25,362 nt of DNA. Origin: an uncultured Verrucomicrobiota bacterium (GTDB taxonomy: Bacteria; Verrucomicrobiota; Kiritimatiellia; RFP12; UBA1067). The DNA lies in NCBI GenBank assembly GCA_946631345.1, contig CAMPAA010000012.1:1-25362 (forward strand). Direction: 5' to 3'. This document shows positions 8,350 to 15,196 of the stretch, in pieces (the stretch's first letter is position 1; each line of letters opens with the position of its first letter). The position numbers were made by a program, and so were the translations under genes. The notes under the pieces are model-generated. The model was not told the origin of the DNA and did not search any database. It was given only the letters and a program-made list of their open reading frames with translations.

Positions 8350-9493
8350 CGCCCTTTTCAACCTTAGCCTGGCTCCAGTCGCCAAGGATATCCGCGATTA
8401 CGTAGTTCTTGCCGGAGACGGACTGGCGCAGACGAATCTTGCCGACGAACTCGCCGGCGGGTCCATTGAAGCCCTTGCGCTTGAGAGCGAGCGTGAGAGC
8501 CGGAAGCGAACCGTTGCGCTCCGGTCCGAGCATCTCCTTCATCGCGTCGTCGGAGAACTCGACCACGCAGAACATGAGCTGGTTGTTCACGTCCACGATC
8601 TTGCCCTTGTCGCCGGCGGGCAGCGAGGTGATTGCGGAACCGACCGCTCCCGCAGAGGCGGTGCCGGAAGCCTGGTTCTGCTGCTGGGCCATCTGCTTCA
8701 TCAGGGTCTCAAGCTGCTTGATCTTCTTCTCGAGGTTGGAGTTCTCCTCCTTGGCTACCTCAGTCTCGTCCTTGGCGGTGGACACCTCATCCTTGAGGCT
8801 CGTGATCTCGCCCGTCTGCTCCTCGACGCGGCTCTTCAGCTTTGTGATCTGCTCTTCAAGCGTCTGCTTCTCCTGGCCGAGCTGGGATATCTTCTGCTTC
8901 AGCTCCTCGTCTGTCATCTTCGCGATGCGAAGCTCGGGCTTGAGCTTGTTGTAGTCGCCCACGGTGCTCTCCAGCTTGCCGCGCAGCTCGGCGAGGGCGG
9001 CGCGAGTGCTGTTGAGCGCGGTCTGCTGGGCCTTGGCGCGCTCAAAGAGCTGGTCCATGAGCTCGGCCATGGTGCCCTTGCCCTTCGTCATCGGCTTGTT
9101 GTAGTTCGCCGCGTCAGGCACAGGCTGGCCGTCAGGCCCCAGGAAATATAGCTGGCGGAGCTGAAGGCGCGTGGCCGAATCGTCCCAGTTGAACGTCTCG
9201 AGGTTTGCCGTCTCAAGCTGGGCCGGGTAATCCTCAAGGACATTCTCCATCTCAGGAGTGTCGAGCTGGCGCGCCTCGATCGGGGATACGTCCTTCTTGG
9301 CTTCGGGCACCGTCATCGGACGAGGCGCGTCGGCCTTCTCTATGGTTCGCGCAAGCCGCACGATGTAATCCTCCATCACGCGGTTGCGGTCACTGAGAAG
9401 CGAGCGCTTGTCAAAAAGGCTCTTCTCGAAGACCAGCGCGGCGACTGCCGCGACCAGTATCAGGTAAACGATAGCATGCAATAACTTATTCAT
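8330..9493 (-). CDS. Membrane-anchored coiled-coil protein, unknown function
   Basis: 387 residues. An N-terminal helix (LLHAIVYLILVAAVAALVF) anchors the protein, followed by a linker with several P/E-rich stretches. A long heptad-rich coiled coil spans about residues 135-290 (for example QLGQEKQTLEEQITKLKSR). After a glycine/serine/alanine linker a compact C-terminal domain of about 90 residues begins at KGKIVDVNNQLMFCVVEFSD and ends in ADILGDWSQAKVEKGDAVF, which looks like a small beta-rich domain. No catalytic motif is seen. An envelope-spanning or scaffold role is inference. The ATG at 9493 is supported by GGAGG six bases upstream. It is the first gene of the unit with the small lipoprotein and the pseudouridine synthase and has its own sigma70-like promoter. 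Confidence 0.8.
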   Translation of the reverse strand: MNKLLHAIVYLILVAAVAALVFEKSLFDKRSLLSDRNRVMEDYIVRLARTIEKADAPRPMTVPEAKKDVSPIEARQLDTPEMENVLEDYPAQLETANLETFNWDDSATRLQLRQLYFLGPDGQPVPDAANYNKPMTKGKGTMAELMDQLFERAKAQQTALNSTRAALAELRGKLESTVGDYNKLKPELRIAKMTDEELKQKISQLGQEKQTLEEQITKLKSRVEEQTGEITSLKDEVSTAKDETEVAKEENSNLEKKIKQLETLMKQMAQQQNQASGTASAGAVGSAITSLPAGDKGKIVDVNNQLMFCVVEFSDDAMKEMLGPERNGSLPALTLALKRKGFNGPAGEFVGKIRLRQSVSGKNYVIADILGDWSQAKVEKGDAVFSE

Positions 9494-9514
9494 CTATTTC
9501 CTCCACAGGTGCGT

Positions 9515-9543
9515 AAGATACCTTAAAACGGCTTCAACTTCAA
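9515..9543 (-). promoter_or_regulatory. Sigma70-type promoter for the coiled-coil protein unit
   Basis: Minus-strand TTGAAG (9543-9538), a 17-base spacer ending in AAGG, then TATCTT (9520-9515). The TTGAAG hexamer is followed at once by a second TTGAAG copy. The predicted start near 9508 gives a leader of about 15 bases holding GGAGG. Spacing and both hexamers fit well, so this is one of the clearer promoters in the window. Confidence 0.65.
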
Positions 9544-9552
9544 GTGAAAAAT

Positions 9553-10194
9553 TTATCGAACTTTTTTGGACGCCCCCGGCGTCCCGGCGGAGAAGAGCTC
9601 ACGCCTGAAGTTTTCCTTGTCCATCGGCGACCTTTTGCCGCAGCAGAAATACACCTTTCCGCCAACGGCAACCAGGTACGGAGCCTTGGCCACAAGCCTG
9701 TTGAAGTCGCTCAGAGGCATCTCCACAGGGGCGGCGATCGGCGAGAGCCGACGTATCTTCAGCTCGGCGTCGGGGCTGGCCTGCATCTCCAGTATCATGC
9801 GGCCCACGCCATCGGACATCATGGCGTGGTAGATGGTGTTGGTGGCGACCTTGTTCGGGCGAAGATCGTCCGGCGCCTCCTTCCAGTACGCAAGGGGCGA
9901 AACGCGGAACATCTCGTCCAGCCGCTCGTACCGACGCGTCTGGAACGCCTCGTGCACACGCATTGTCACTTCACTGAAGCTGATGCCGTAGTGCCTGCAC
10001 GCGAAATACGCGCCGGCCGCCGCCACTATCGCCAGAAGAATCAGCCAGGCCAGACAGCCCTTGGCGCGCGCGCGCCGCTCCACCTTGCGCCGCTGCGACT
10101 CCTCCCGGGCAAACCTCGCCTCCACCGCTGCGACAGCCGACTGCTTTGTCCTGGAGACGAACTCCGGCTCGACAATCTTGAAATCCTTTGCCAT
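9553..10194 (-). CDS. Single-pass membrane protein, unknown function
   Basis: 213 residues from the ATG at 10194, which has GAGGA six bases upstream. The N-terminal 45 residues are charged and cytoplasmic in character (KDFKIVEPEF, then REESQRRKVERRARAK), followed by one membrane helix (CLAWLILLAIVAAAGAYFAC). The remaining 145 residues should lie outside the inner membrane and contain YERLDEMFRVSPLAYWKEAP and KAPYLVAVGGKVYFCCGKRS, with no motif I recognise. The gene is 19 bases downstream of the phosphatidyltransferase gene and ends just before the promoter of the next unit. A GC hairpin (9568-9584) lies in its last codons but is followed by A residues on this strand, so it is not a clear terminator. 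Confidence 0.75.
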   Translation of the reverse strand: MAKDFKIVEPEFVSRTKQSAVAAVEARFAREESQRRKVERRARAKGCLAWLILLAIVAAAGAYFACRHYGISFSEVTMRVHEAFQTRRYERLDEMFRVSPLAYWKEAPDDLRPNKVATNTIYHAMMSDGVGRMILEMQASPDAELKIRRLSPIAAPVEMPLSDFNRLVAKAPYLVAVGGKVYFCCGKRSPMDKENFRRELFSAGTPGASKKVR

Positions 10195-10213
10195 AAACGA
10201 TCCTCGCATCGGC

Positions 10214-10849
10214 CTATCCGCGGCCGAGCGCCCTCCTGACATACGGAATGTACGATCTGGTGTACACGAAAAACGAATAGAGATTTAGGAGGATCAGGAA
10301 TCCCTCGATCGCGAAGCACGCCGCCAAGCCTCCCCGCGCGGCCTCCTCGGGCCAGCACTGGTGAAACGCCAGATAGATGTATATGTACCCTGCGCACGGG
10401 AACGACAGGGCGGTGCGCACCTTGCCGAGCCACATCGCCGCAACGTCCGCGCGGTACAGCGAAGCGACCGCGCGAAGGAACGTCACCCACTGGTCCCTCA
10501 GTATCCACAGCACGGTAAAGACAAGCAACGTCACAGTATGCGCCGCACACTCCCCCTGGACTGCCGCCAGCCATACGAGCGACGGGAACGCCACTATGAA
10601 GTAAACCTTGTCCATCAGCGGATCCGCCATCTTGCCGAAATCTGAGACAACGCCCCACCGCCGCGCCAGAAGACCATCGAAGAAATCAGACATCCCGGCC
10701 GCCGCACCGGCCATGCACGCCAGAACCGGGCACACGAGCGAGTCGCTGAAATGTCCGGCTATGGCGAGCGCGAGATATGCGAAAATCAACGGAACGCGCG
10801 AAAAGGTCAGCGCGTTCACAAACAGCGTCTTTGCTGAGATGCCCTTCAT
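10214..10849 (-). CDS. CDP-alcohol phosphatidyltransferase (phosphatidylglycerophosphate synthase-like)
   Basis: 211 residues, integral membrane protein with several hydrophobic helices. The complete CDP-alcohol phosphatidyltransferase motif D-x2-D-G-x2-A-R-x8-G-x3-D-x3-D is present: Asp55, Asp58, Gly59, Ala62, Arg63, Gly72, Asp76 and Asp80. Such enzymes transfer a phosphatidyl group from CDP-diacylglycerol to an alcohol acceptor such as glycerol 3-phosphate (PgsA), serine or inositol; the motif does not tell which, though overall size and the N-terminal NALTFSRVPLIF resemble PgsA. The ATG overlaps the TGA of the zinc-ribbon gene (ATGA), so the two are translationally coupled. Confidence 0.88.
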   Translation of the reverse strand: MKGISAKTLFVNALTFSRVPLIFAYLALAIAGHFSDSLVCPVLACMAGAAAGMSDFFDGLLARRWGVVSDFGKMADPLMDKVYFIVAFPSLVWLAAVQGECAAHTVTLLVFTVLWILRDQWVTFLRAVASLYRADVAAMWLGKVRTALSFPCAGYIYIYLAFHQCWPEEAARGGLAACFAIEGFLILLNLYSFFVYTRSYIPYVRRALGRG

Positions 10850-11229
10850 GCGTTGGCGAGGAGGGAATCGTGCAGCGCGGCCACTTGCTGCGTCACGGCG
10901 GCGAGCTTCTCCTCAAGGGCCTCGGCACGCGCCTCGGCGCGCTGAAGGTTTCGCCGCGTCGCAAAGAGCTGCTTCAGTATCTCGCCGGGATCGAGGTCGA
11001 GATCGTCGATCTTCATGCCGTCCGGGATTGGCACGAAGATATCCTCGCCGCATTCCGAGCATTTGATCTGCAGCCCTGCGCCACGGTAGTCGATGCACAG
11101 GTTGTGCCCGCAGTGCGGACAATCGAACACGATGTCCGTATCGTTGATCTGCGCGTCGGCGCTGTCGTCGGCGGCATCTCCGGCCGGAAGACCGGCCTCG
11201 GCGTTCTCTGCAATCTCTTCTTCACTCAT
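10846..11229 (-). CDS. Zinc-ribbon protein with C-terminal coiled coil
   Basis: 127 residues. An acidic N-terminus is followed by a four-cysteine zinc ribbon: CPHC (Cys37, Cys40) and CSEC (Cys57, Cys60), with an extra Cys45. The C-terminal 60 residues are helical with heptad character (LKQLFATRRNLQRAEARAEA). Function unknown; a metal-stabilised nucleic-acid-binding or protein-binding adaptor is possible. The start ATG at 11229 has AAGGAG seven bases upstream. The gene overlaps the next gene's ATG by four bases and has its own promoter at 11250-11278. Confidence 0.8.
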   Translation of the reverse strand: MSEEEIAENAEAGLPAGDAADDSADAQINDTDIVFDCPHCGHNLCIDYRGAGLQIKCSECGEDIFVPIPDGMKIDDLDLDPGEILKQLFATRRNLQRAEARAEALEEKLAAVTQQVAALHDSLLANA

Positions 11230-11249
11230 GGTTCTTCTCCTTGGCGCGT

Positions 11250-11278
11250 AGTATATTACAACACGCGTTCAACCGCAA
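11250..11278 (-). promoter_or_regulatory. Sigma70-type promoter for the zinc-ribbon/phosphatidyltransferase unit
   Basis: Minus strand: TTGCGG (11278-11273), 17-base spacer, TATACT (11255-11250). The -35 lies inside the last codons of the upstream glycosyltransferase gene. The expected start near 11243 leaves a 14-base leader containing AAGGAG. Inverted arms CGCGT (11245-11249) and ACGCG (11263-11267) flank the -10 and could be an operator. Confidence 0.55.
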
Positions 11279-12300
11279 GCGGCAAAAAAACAGCGGCAGG
11301 CCAGGACGCCGACGGCGAGGCCGGGCCTGCGCCAGGACAGCGGGAAGCGGCTGAGCGCCGACTTGACGGCGGGATCGTTCCCGTAACGGCGGAATGTTGC
11401 GAGCCCAAGCCTCATGCAACCCTTCGTGCGGAACGCCGCACGCAGTATCTCAAGCAGCGAAAACACGCAAGACGCCTCATAGAGCGGCGTGAGCCGTCCG
11501 CCGCTTGCCGCGTCCAGGGCCTTGCGCTTGGCCAGTAGGCGCAGCTTGTTCCCGAAGAACTCCGGGCCGGATAGCTTGACGAGCATCGAGCCGGATTCCG
11601 ACCTGCGATAGTGGTACAGGGGGGCGTCTATCGCAACCGTCCGGCGGCAGGCAAGCAGATACTCGCAGGTGAACATCGCATCCTCGAATATCTCTATCGA
11701 CTCGTCGAACCTGATGGAGCGCTCCCGGATTATCCCTGCGCGGAAGCAGCCGGCCCACACGCCGGCCATTTCGCGCTTCGCGCCCAGCGGGGCCCCGCCG
11801 TACCAGGCCCGGACCTGGTCAAGGGAGTAGCCGAAGAAGCATGGCAGGTAGCGTTCGCGGATGGCGGCGGCCCCATCAAGGTTGTAGTCTCCCTTGAGCG
11901 GGTACTCCTTCCGCCATCCCGTCGAGACGGACGTCTCATCGTGTGCGATGCGACAATAGTCGGCGTTCGCCTCGCGCATTGCGGCGACGGCGCGGGGGAA
12001 GAAGGACGGCTCCACCGTGTCGTCAGCGTCAAGGAAGAACAGGAATTCTCCGCGTGCGGCGGCCAGCGCGGCGTTGCGTGCGGCCGATACGCCGCGCGGC
12101 GGCAGTCGAATCACCCTCACGCGAGGGTCGCGCGCGGCGATGCCGTCGAGCACGCACGCCGTATTGTCGGTGGAACCGTCATCCACCGCCAGCACCTCCA
12201 GCGACTCCAGCGGCGAGGCCAGCGCGCCGGCGATCGCCGCCTCAACCGTCCCCGCCGCGTTCCTGCACGGCACGATTACGCTTGCCACCGGTTCGTTCAT
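11269..12300 (-). CDS. Family 2 glycosyltransferase
   Basis: 343 residues. A GT-A fold transferase using a nucleotide-sugar donor. The N-terminal ASVIVPCRNAAGTVEAAI is the classic GT2 start; DDGSTD (residues 40-45) and the metal-binding DADD (91-94, in FLFFLDADDTVEPSF) are intact, and VSAARNAALAAARGE matches the conserved acceptor-side helix. Residues after about 190 (FDESIEIFEDAMFTCEYLL) carry the ED motif expected of the catalytic base region. A basic, hydrophobic C-terminus may sit on the membrane. The ATG overlaps the stop of the acyltransferase gene (ATGA), which suggests the two act on the same lipid or envelope product. Acceptor and sugar are unknown. Confidence 0.9.
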   Translation of the reverse strand: MNEPVASVIVPCRNAAGTVEAAIAGALASPLESLEVLAVDDGSTDNTACVLDGIAARDPRVRVIRLPPRGVSAARNAALAAARGEFLFFLDADDTVEPSFFPRAVAAMREANADYCRIAHDETSVSTGWRKEYPLKGDYNLDGAAAIRERYLPCFFGYSLDQVRAWYGGAPLGAKREMAGVWAGCFRAGIIRERSIRFDESIEIFEDAMFTCEYLLACRRTVAIDAPLYHYRRSESGSMLVKLSGPEFFGNKLRLLAKRKALDAASGGRLTPLYEASCVFSLLEILRAAFRTKGCMRLGLATFRRYGNDPAVKSALSRFPLSWRRPGLAVGVLACRCFFAACG

Positions 12301-13028
12301 GCGCCGAACACCCTTTCATGCATCTTCGCCGTCAGCGCAACGGCGCGCAGACGCGTGGAGCCGCCGCGCATATGGCCGGACCGCGGTGGCGCGTCTATGC
12401 GACCGCGGCAGCGAACCGTGTAGACGATCGTGCTCCGGCCTACATCCCACCACGGCTGACGTTTGCCTAGCACCGGCGGATCGCAGGTGAGGCGCACCAC
12501 CTCCACGGGCGCACCGGAACGGAGCGCGATGTGCGCCGCGCCGCGCCGGAACACATGCGTCGGATCGTCGGCCGGCGTGCGAGTACCCTCCGGGAACACG
12601 ATGACATTCACTCCGTCCGCAAGATGGCGGACGGCCTGGCGGAGCACATCAAGCGGACCGTCGTTGACGATCAGCACGCTCCGCGCGACTGCGCGCATGA
12701 ACGGGTTGCGGCTCACGGATTCCTTCGTCACGCATACGGCTTCGCCGGTCAGGGAGAACAGGATTATCACGTCGATCAGCGTAAGGTGGTTGGATACGAC
12801 CACGGCTCCCTTCAGCGAAGCGAGCCGGCTGCGATCCTCCGGCGAAACATCCACGCGAAACAGACGCGTCACCCGCGCAAGCCACACGAACAGCATGAAC
12901 GACCCTTTCAGCATGCGGCGGGCGAACGGCCGGGGAAGGGGGAAGAGCAGGGCGAGCGAAAAGAAAAGTCCGCCTGCGCCGAACAGGACGAAGAACCCAG
13001 CGCTGAGTATGGACCGGGCGAACCTCAT
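12297..13028 (-). CDS. Lysophospholipid-type acyltransferase (PlsC/LPLAT family)
   Basis: 243 residues from ATG 13028, which has GGAGGGG about 10 bases upstream. A hydrophobic N-terminal segment (SAGFFVLFGAGGLFFSLALL) anchors it in the inner membrane. The acyltransferase H-x4-D motif is NHLTLID (His81, Asp86) and the acceptor-binding FPEGTR is at 145-150. Family members transfer an acyl chain to lysophosphatidate or related acceptors. Its neighbours, a ketoacyl-synthase-like chain-length factor upstream (4-base gap) and a GT2 downstream (4-base overlap), suggest a specialised lipid rather than housekeeping phosphatidate synthesis. This is inference from context. Confidence 0.88.
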   Translation of the reverse strand: MRFARSILSAGFFVLFGAGGLFFSLALLFPLPRPFARRMLKGSFMLFVWLARVTRLFRVDVSPEDRSRLASLKGAVVVSNHLTLIDVIILFSLTGEAVCVTKESVSRNPFMRAVARSVLIVNDGPLDVLRQAVRHLADGVNVIVFPEGTRTPADDPTHVFRRGAAHIALRSGAPVEVVRLTCDPPVLGKRQPWWDVGRSTIVYTVRCRGRIDAPPRSGHMRGGSTRLRAVALTAKMHERVFGA

Positions 13029-13032
13029 CCCG

Positions 13033-13596
13033 CTACGACCCCTCCCCGGACGGGACGAGAAGCTGGGCCACGGCATGCGCCGTCACGCGTTCGCCGAATG
13101 AAGGCATGTAGTACTCCGGCGTAGACTCCTCGGCATATACGTACAGCACGGCCGGCGCGGCGGAGGCGGCCAGCTGCGCCTCGGCCTCCATCATCCCCAT
13201 CTCGTAAGAGCGCTCCCGCGCGGCGATTGCGGTGTATGCGGCGTGGTTCTTAGTGAAAATCGACCATGCGCCCGGAGCGGCGTTGTGTACGGATGCGGCG
13301 AAGCCTGCGGGAGACATCTCGCCCTCGTCATGCATCTGGCGCATCAGCTTGAAGGTTGTGCCGATCTCGCCCCAGCGCGAGGCGAACACCACCGGCGTTT
13401 CTGAGGCAGGCGGCACCGCCTGCGCCTCCGCAGAGGCAGCCCCTTCCGGATGGAACACGCACCACGCCACATGCAGCGCCGCCCGCTCAACCTGCGACAG
13501 CCGACGCCGCTCCAGCATCGGAACGAATGACACGTCCGGCCTGGGTTCGGCCTCCGTCGCCCTCCACTCAACCCTCCTGAGAACGGTCGCGGACAT
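13033..13596 (-). CDS. Beta-ketoacyl synthase-like chain-length factor protein (Ketoacyl-synt_2)
   Basis: 187 residues. The central part matches the short ketoacyl-synthase-like family (PF13723) found in aryl-polyene and related polyketide/fatty-acid loci: VVFASRWGEIGTTFKLMRQM, then MSPAGFAASVHNAAPGAWSI and YTAIAARERSYEMGMMEAEA, then AVLYVYAEES. These correspond to the thiolase-fold N-terminal half. No active-site cysteine of a condensing enzyme and no C-terminal half are seen, so it probably acts as a partner or chain-length factor rather than as a catalyst. The ATG at 13596 has GAGGGG eight bases upstream. It sits 12 bases after the exonuclease gene and 4 before the acyltransferase gene. 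The full ketoacyl synthase and acyl carrier protein expected as partners are not in the window. Confidence 0.8.
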   Translation of the reverse strand: MSATVLRRVEWRATEAEPRPDVSFVPMLERRRLSQVERAALHVAWCVFHPEGAASAEAQAVPPASETPVVFASRWGEIGTTFKLMRQMHDEGEMSPAGFAASVHNAAPGAWSIFTKNHAAYTAIAARERSYEMGMMEAEAQLAASAAPAVLYVYAEESTPEYYMPSFGERVTAHAVAQLLVPSGEGS

Positions 13597-13608
13597 TCCG
13601 GCGGCCCC

Positions 13609-14409
13609 TCATTTGCCTACGCCGAGCGGCGGCGGCGGCAGAACGCCGCGGTCGATGAACGTCTTGACTATCTGACGCACTTCGGTGTCGAACGCGCCGT
13701 TCACGATCCATCGCAGGTAGTTGCGCTCCGTCGCCAGCAGCTGCACGAGCCTCCTGCCCTTCTTCTTGCCGAAGTTTATGCACCAAGCGCCGTCTATCCA
13801 GCGAATCATGCCCTGGCGGTCGGCGTTCATGGGATCGTGGGGCGCGAGGTATTCGTCCATCTCCGCCGCCGTGCGCGGCAGTTCGGGATACTTCACCATC
13901 TGCGCCTTGAGCACCTCTGCCGTCGCCTTGGCGTCGGCCTCCGCTCCATGCGCGCCCACATGGTCGCGGCCCAGGTAGAACCTCACCGCCGCGCACAGGT
14001 CGCGCGGCTCCATCCTGTGGTAGATGCGCTGCACGTCGATGTGCCTACGGCGCGACGCGCCGAAGTCGCGCCCCGTGCGGGCGAACTCCTCCTCAAGGCA
14101 CGGTATGTCGAAGCGGTCCACGTTGAACCCCGAAAGGTCGCATCCGTTGAAGAACTCAAATATCTCCTTGGCCGCCTCTGCGAACGTGGGGCAGTCCTTC
14201 ACTATGTCGTCCGTGATGCCGTGGATCGCGGTGGTGGCGTTCGGGATCGGGATCGTGGGGTTCAGCAGCCAGGTGCGCTCGTCCTCGATTCCGTTTGGGT
14301 GTATCTTCACGGCGGCAAGCTCGATGATGCGGTCCTGGCGCGGGTTCACTCCTGTGGACTCGATATCGAATACGATCAGAGGGCGGTCAAGCTTGAGTTC
14401 AAGTTTCAT
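13609..14409 (-). CDS. DEDDh 3'-5' exonuclease (DnaQ/epsilon-like) with C-terminal DUF3820-like segment
   Basis: 266 residues. All five DEDDh catalytic positions are visible: Asp15 and Glu17 in VFDIESTG, Asp101 in GFNVDRFD, and His154 and Asp159 in HGAEADAKAT. The family removes nucleotides from 3' ends in proofreading, repair or RNA turnover using two metal ions. After about residue 200 a second region, INFGKKKGRRLVQLLATERN then YLRWIVNGAF, resembles the small DUF3820-type module (FGKYKG...YLxW). Not fused to a polymerase, so a stand-alone epsilon-like or repair nuclease is likely. The ATG overlaps the serine acetyltransferase stop by four bases, and it is the second gene of a five-gene operon. 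Confidence 0.9.
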   Translation of the reverse strand: MKLELKLDRPLIVFDIESTGVNPRQDRIIELAAVKIHPNGIEDERTWLLNPTIPIPNATTAIHGITDDIVKDCPTFAEAAKEIFEFFNGCDLSGFNVDRFDIPCLEEEFARTGRDFGASRRRHIDVQRIYHRMEPRDLCAAVRFYLGRDHVGAHGAEADAKATAEVLKAQMVKYPELPRTAAEMDEYLAPHDPMNADRQGMIRWIDGAWCINFGKKKGRRLVQLLATERNYLRWIVNGAFDTEVRQIVKTFIDRGVLPPPPLGVGK

Positions 14410-15167
14410 TGCTTACTCTTTCCCCGGATATCCGGTGCTGGCGGCTTGTTGTACACGCGCGAGTGCGGCGGGATGGACTGCATCAGCCACACGTTTCCGC
14501 CGATCTCCGAATCGTGGCCGATTACCGTGTCTCCGCCAAGGATCGTCGCGCCCGCGTAGATCACCACGTTGTCCTCCACGTTCGGGTGGCGCTTGTGGCC
14601 CTTGCGAAGCATGCCGGTCTTCTCGTCCTTGGGGAAGCTGAGCGCACCGAGCGTCACGCCCTGGTACAGCTTCACGTTGCGGCCGATCACGGTCGTCTCG
14701 CCGATGACCACGCCGGTGCCGTGGTCGATGAAGAAACCCTGTCCGATGGTGGCGCCGGGGTGGATGTCGATGCCCGTCTTGGAATGGGCAAGCTCGCTCA
14801 TCACGCGCGGCAGGATAGGCACCTTGAGCACGTACAGCTCATGCGCCAGGCGATGGACGGTCACCGCGTACATGCCAGGATACGCCAGCACGACCTCCAT
14901 GCGGCTCATGGCCGCAGGATCGCCCTCGTATGCCGCCTGCACATCCGTCTCCAGCACCTTGCGCACCTCCGGCAGGCGGCGCACAAACGCGTCCACGACC
15001 CCCCGCGCATCTGCATCGGGCATCAGATACACGATTTCACGCTCCAGCGCGTCCGCAAGCGACGGCAGATCAGCCGCCGCGCCGCCGCCCACCGCGCCAT
15101 ACAGGCAGGGATGCAGGTAGGCGAAGCACTGCTCGAGGATGGCGGAAACTCTCTGCGGTAATGTCAT
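14406..15167 (-). CDS. cysE: Serine O-acetyltransferase
   Basis: 253 residues. Transfers acetyl from acetyl-CoA to L-serine, giving O-acetylserine for cysteine synthesis. The left-handed beta-helix hexapeptides run through GIDIHPGATIGQGFFIDHGT and GVVIGETTVIGRNVKLYQGV, with the catalytic histidine in DHGTG; KGHKRHPNVEDNVVIYAGAT is the cofactor-side block typical of SATase. The N-terminal helical region is that of the longer, EpsC-like forms. No O-acetylserine sulfhydrylase (cysK) gene is in the window. The start ATG at 15167 lies only about nine bases below a TATAAT box and has no Shine-Dalgarno sequence, so translation may be leaderless. It heads the operon with exonuclease, chain-length factor, acyltransferase and glycosyltransferase. 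Confidence 0.92.
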   Translation of the reverse strand: MTLPQRVSAILEQCFAYLHPCLYGAVGGGAAADLPSLADALEREIVYLMPDADARGVVDAFVRRLPEVRKVLETDVQAAYEGDPAAMSRMEVVLAYPGMYAVTVHRLAHELYVLKVPILPRVMSELAHSKTGIDIHPGATIGQGFFIDHGTGVVIGETTVIGRNVKLYQGVTLGALSFPKDEKTGMLRKGHKRHPNVEDNVVIYAGATILGGDTVIGHDSEIGGNVWLMQSIPPHSRVYNKPPAPDIRGKSKQ

Positions 15168-15175
15168 GGTGGCGT

Positions 15176-15184
15176 ATTATACCA
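15176..15184 (-). promoter_or_regulatory. Extended -10 promoter for cysE operon, probably leaderless
   Basis: Minus strand TGGTATAATACG, identical over 12 bases to the phosphofructokinase promoter. TATAAT occupies 15181-15176; a start six to eight bases downstream falls at 15168-15170, directly before the ATG at 15167. No purine-rich ribosome binding site fits between (ACGCCACC). No good -35 is visible. Confidence 0.65.
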
Positions 15185-15196
15185 TTTTGCGGACAT

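Noticed and set aside
9568..9584. A perfect 7-bp GC stem (GGACGCC/GGCGTCC, 3-base loop) next to a T6 tract
   Set aside because: For minus-strand transcription the hairpin is followed by A residues and still lies in coding sequence; the T tract follows only on the wrong side, so it is not a canonical terminator.
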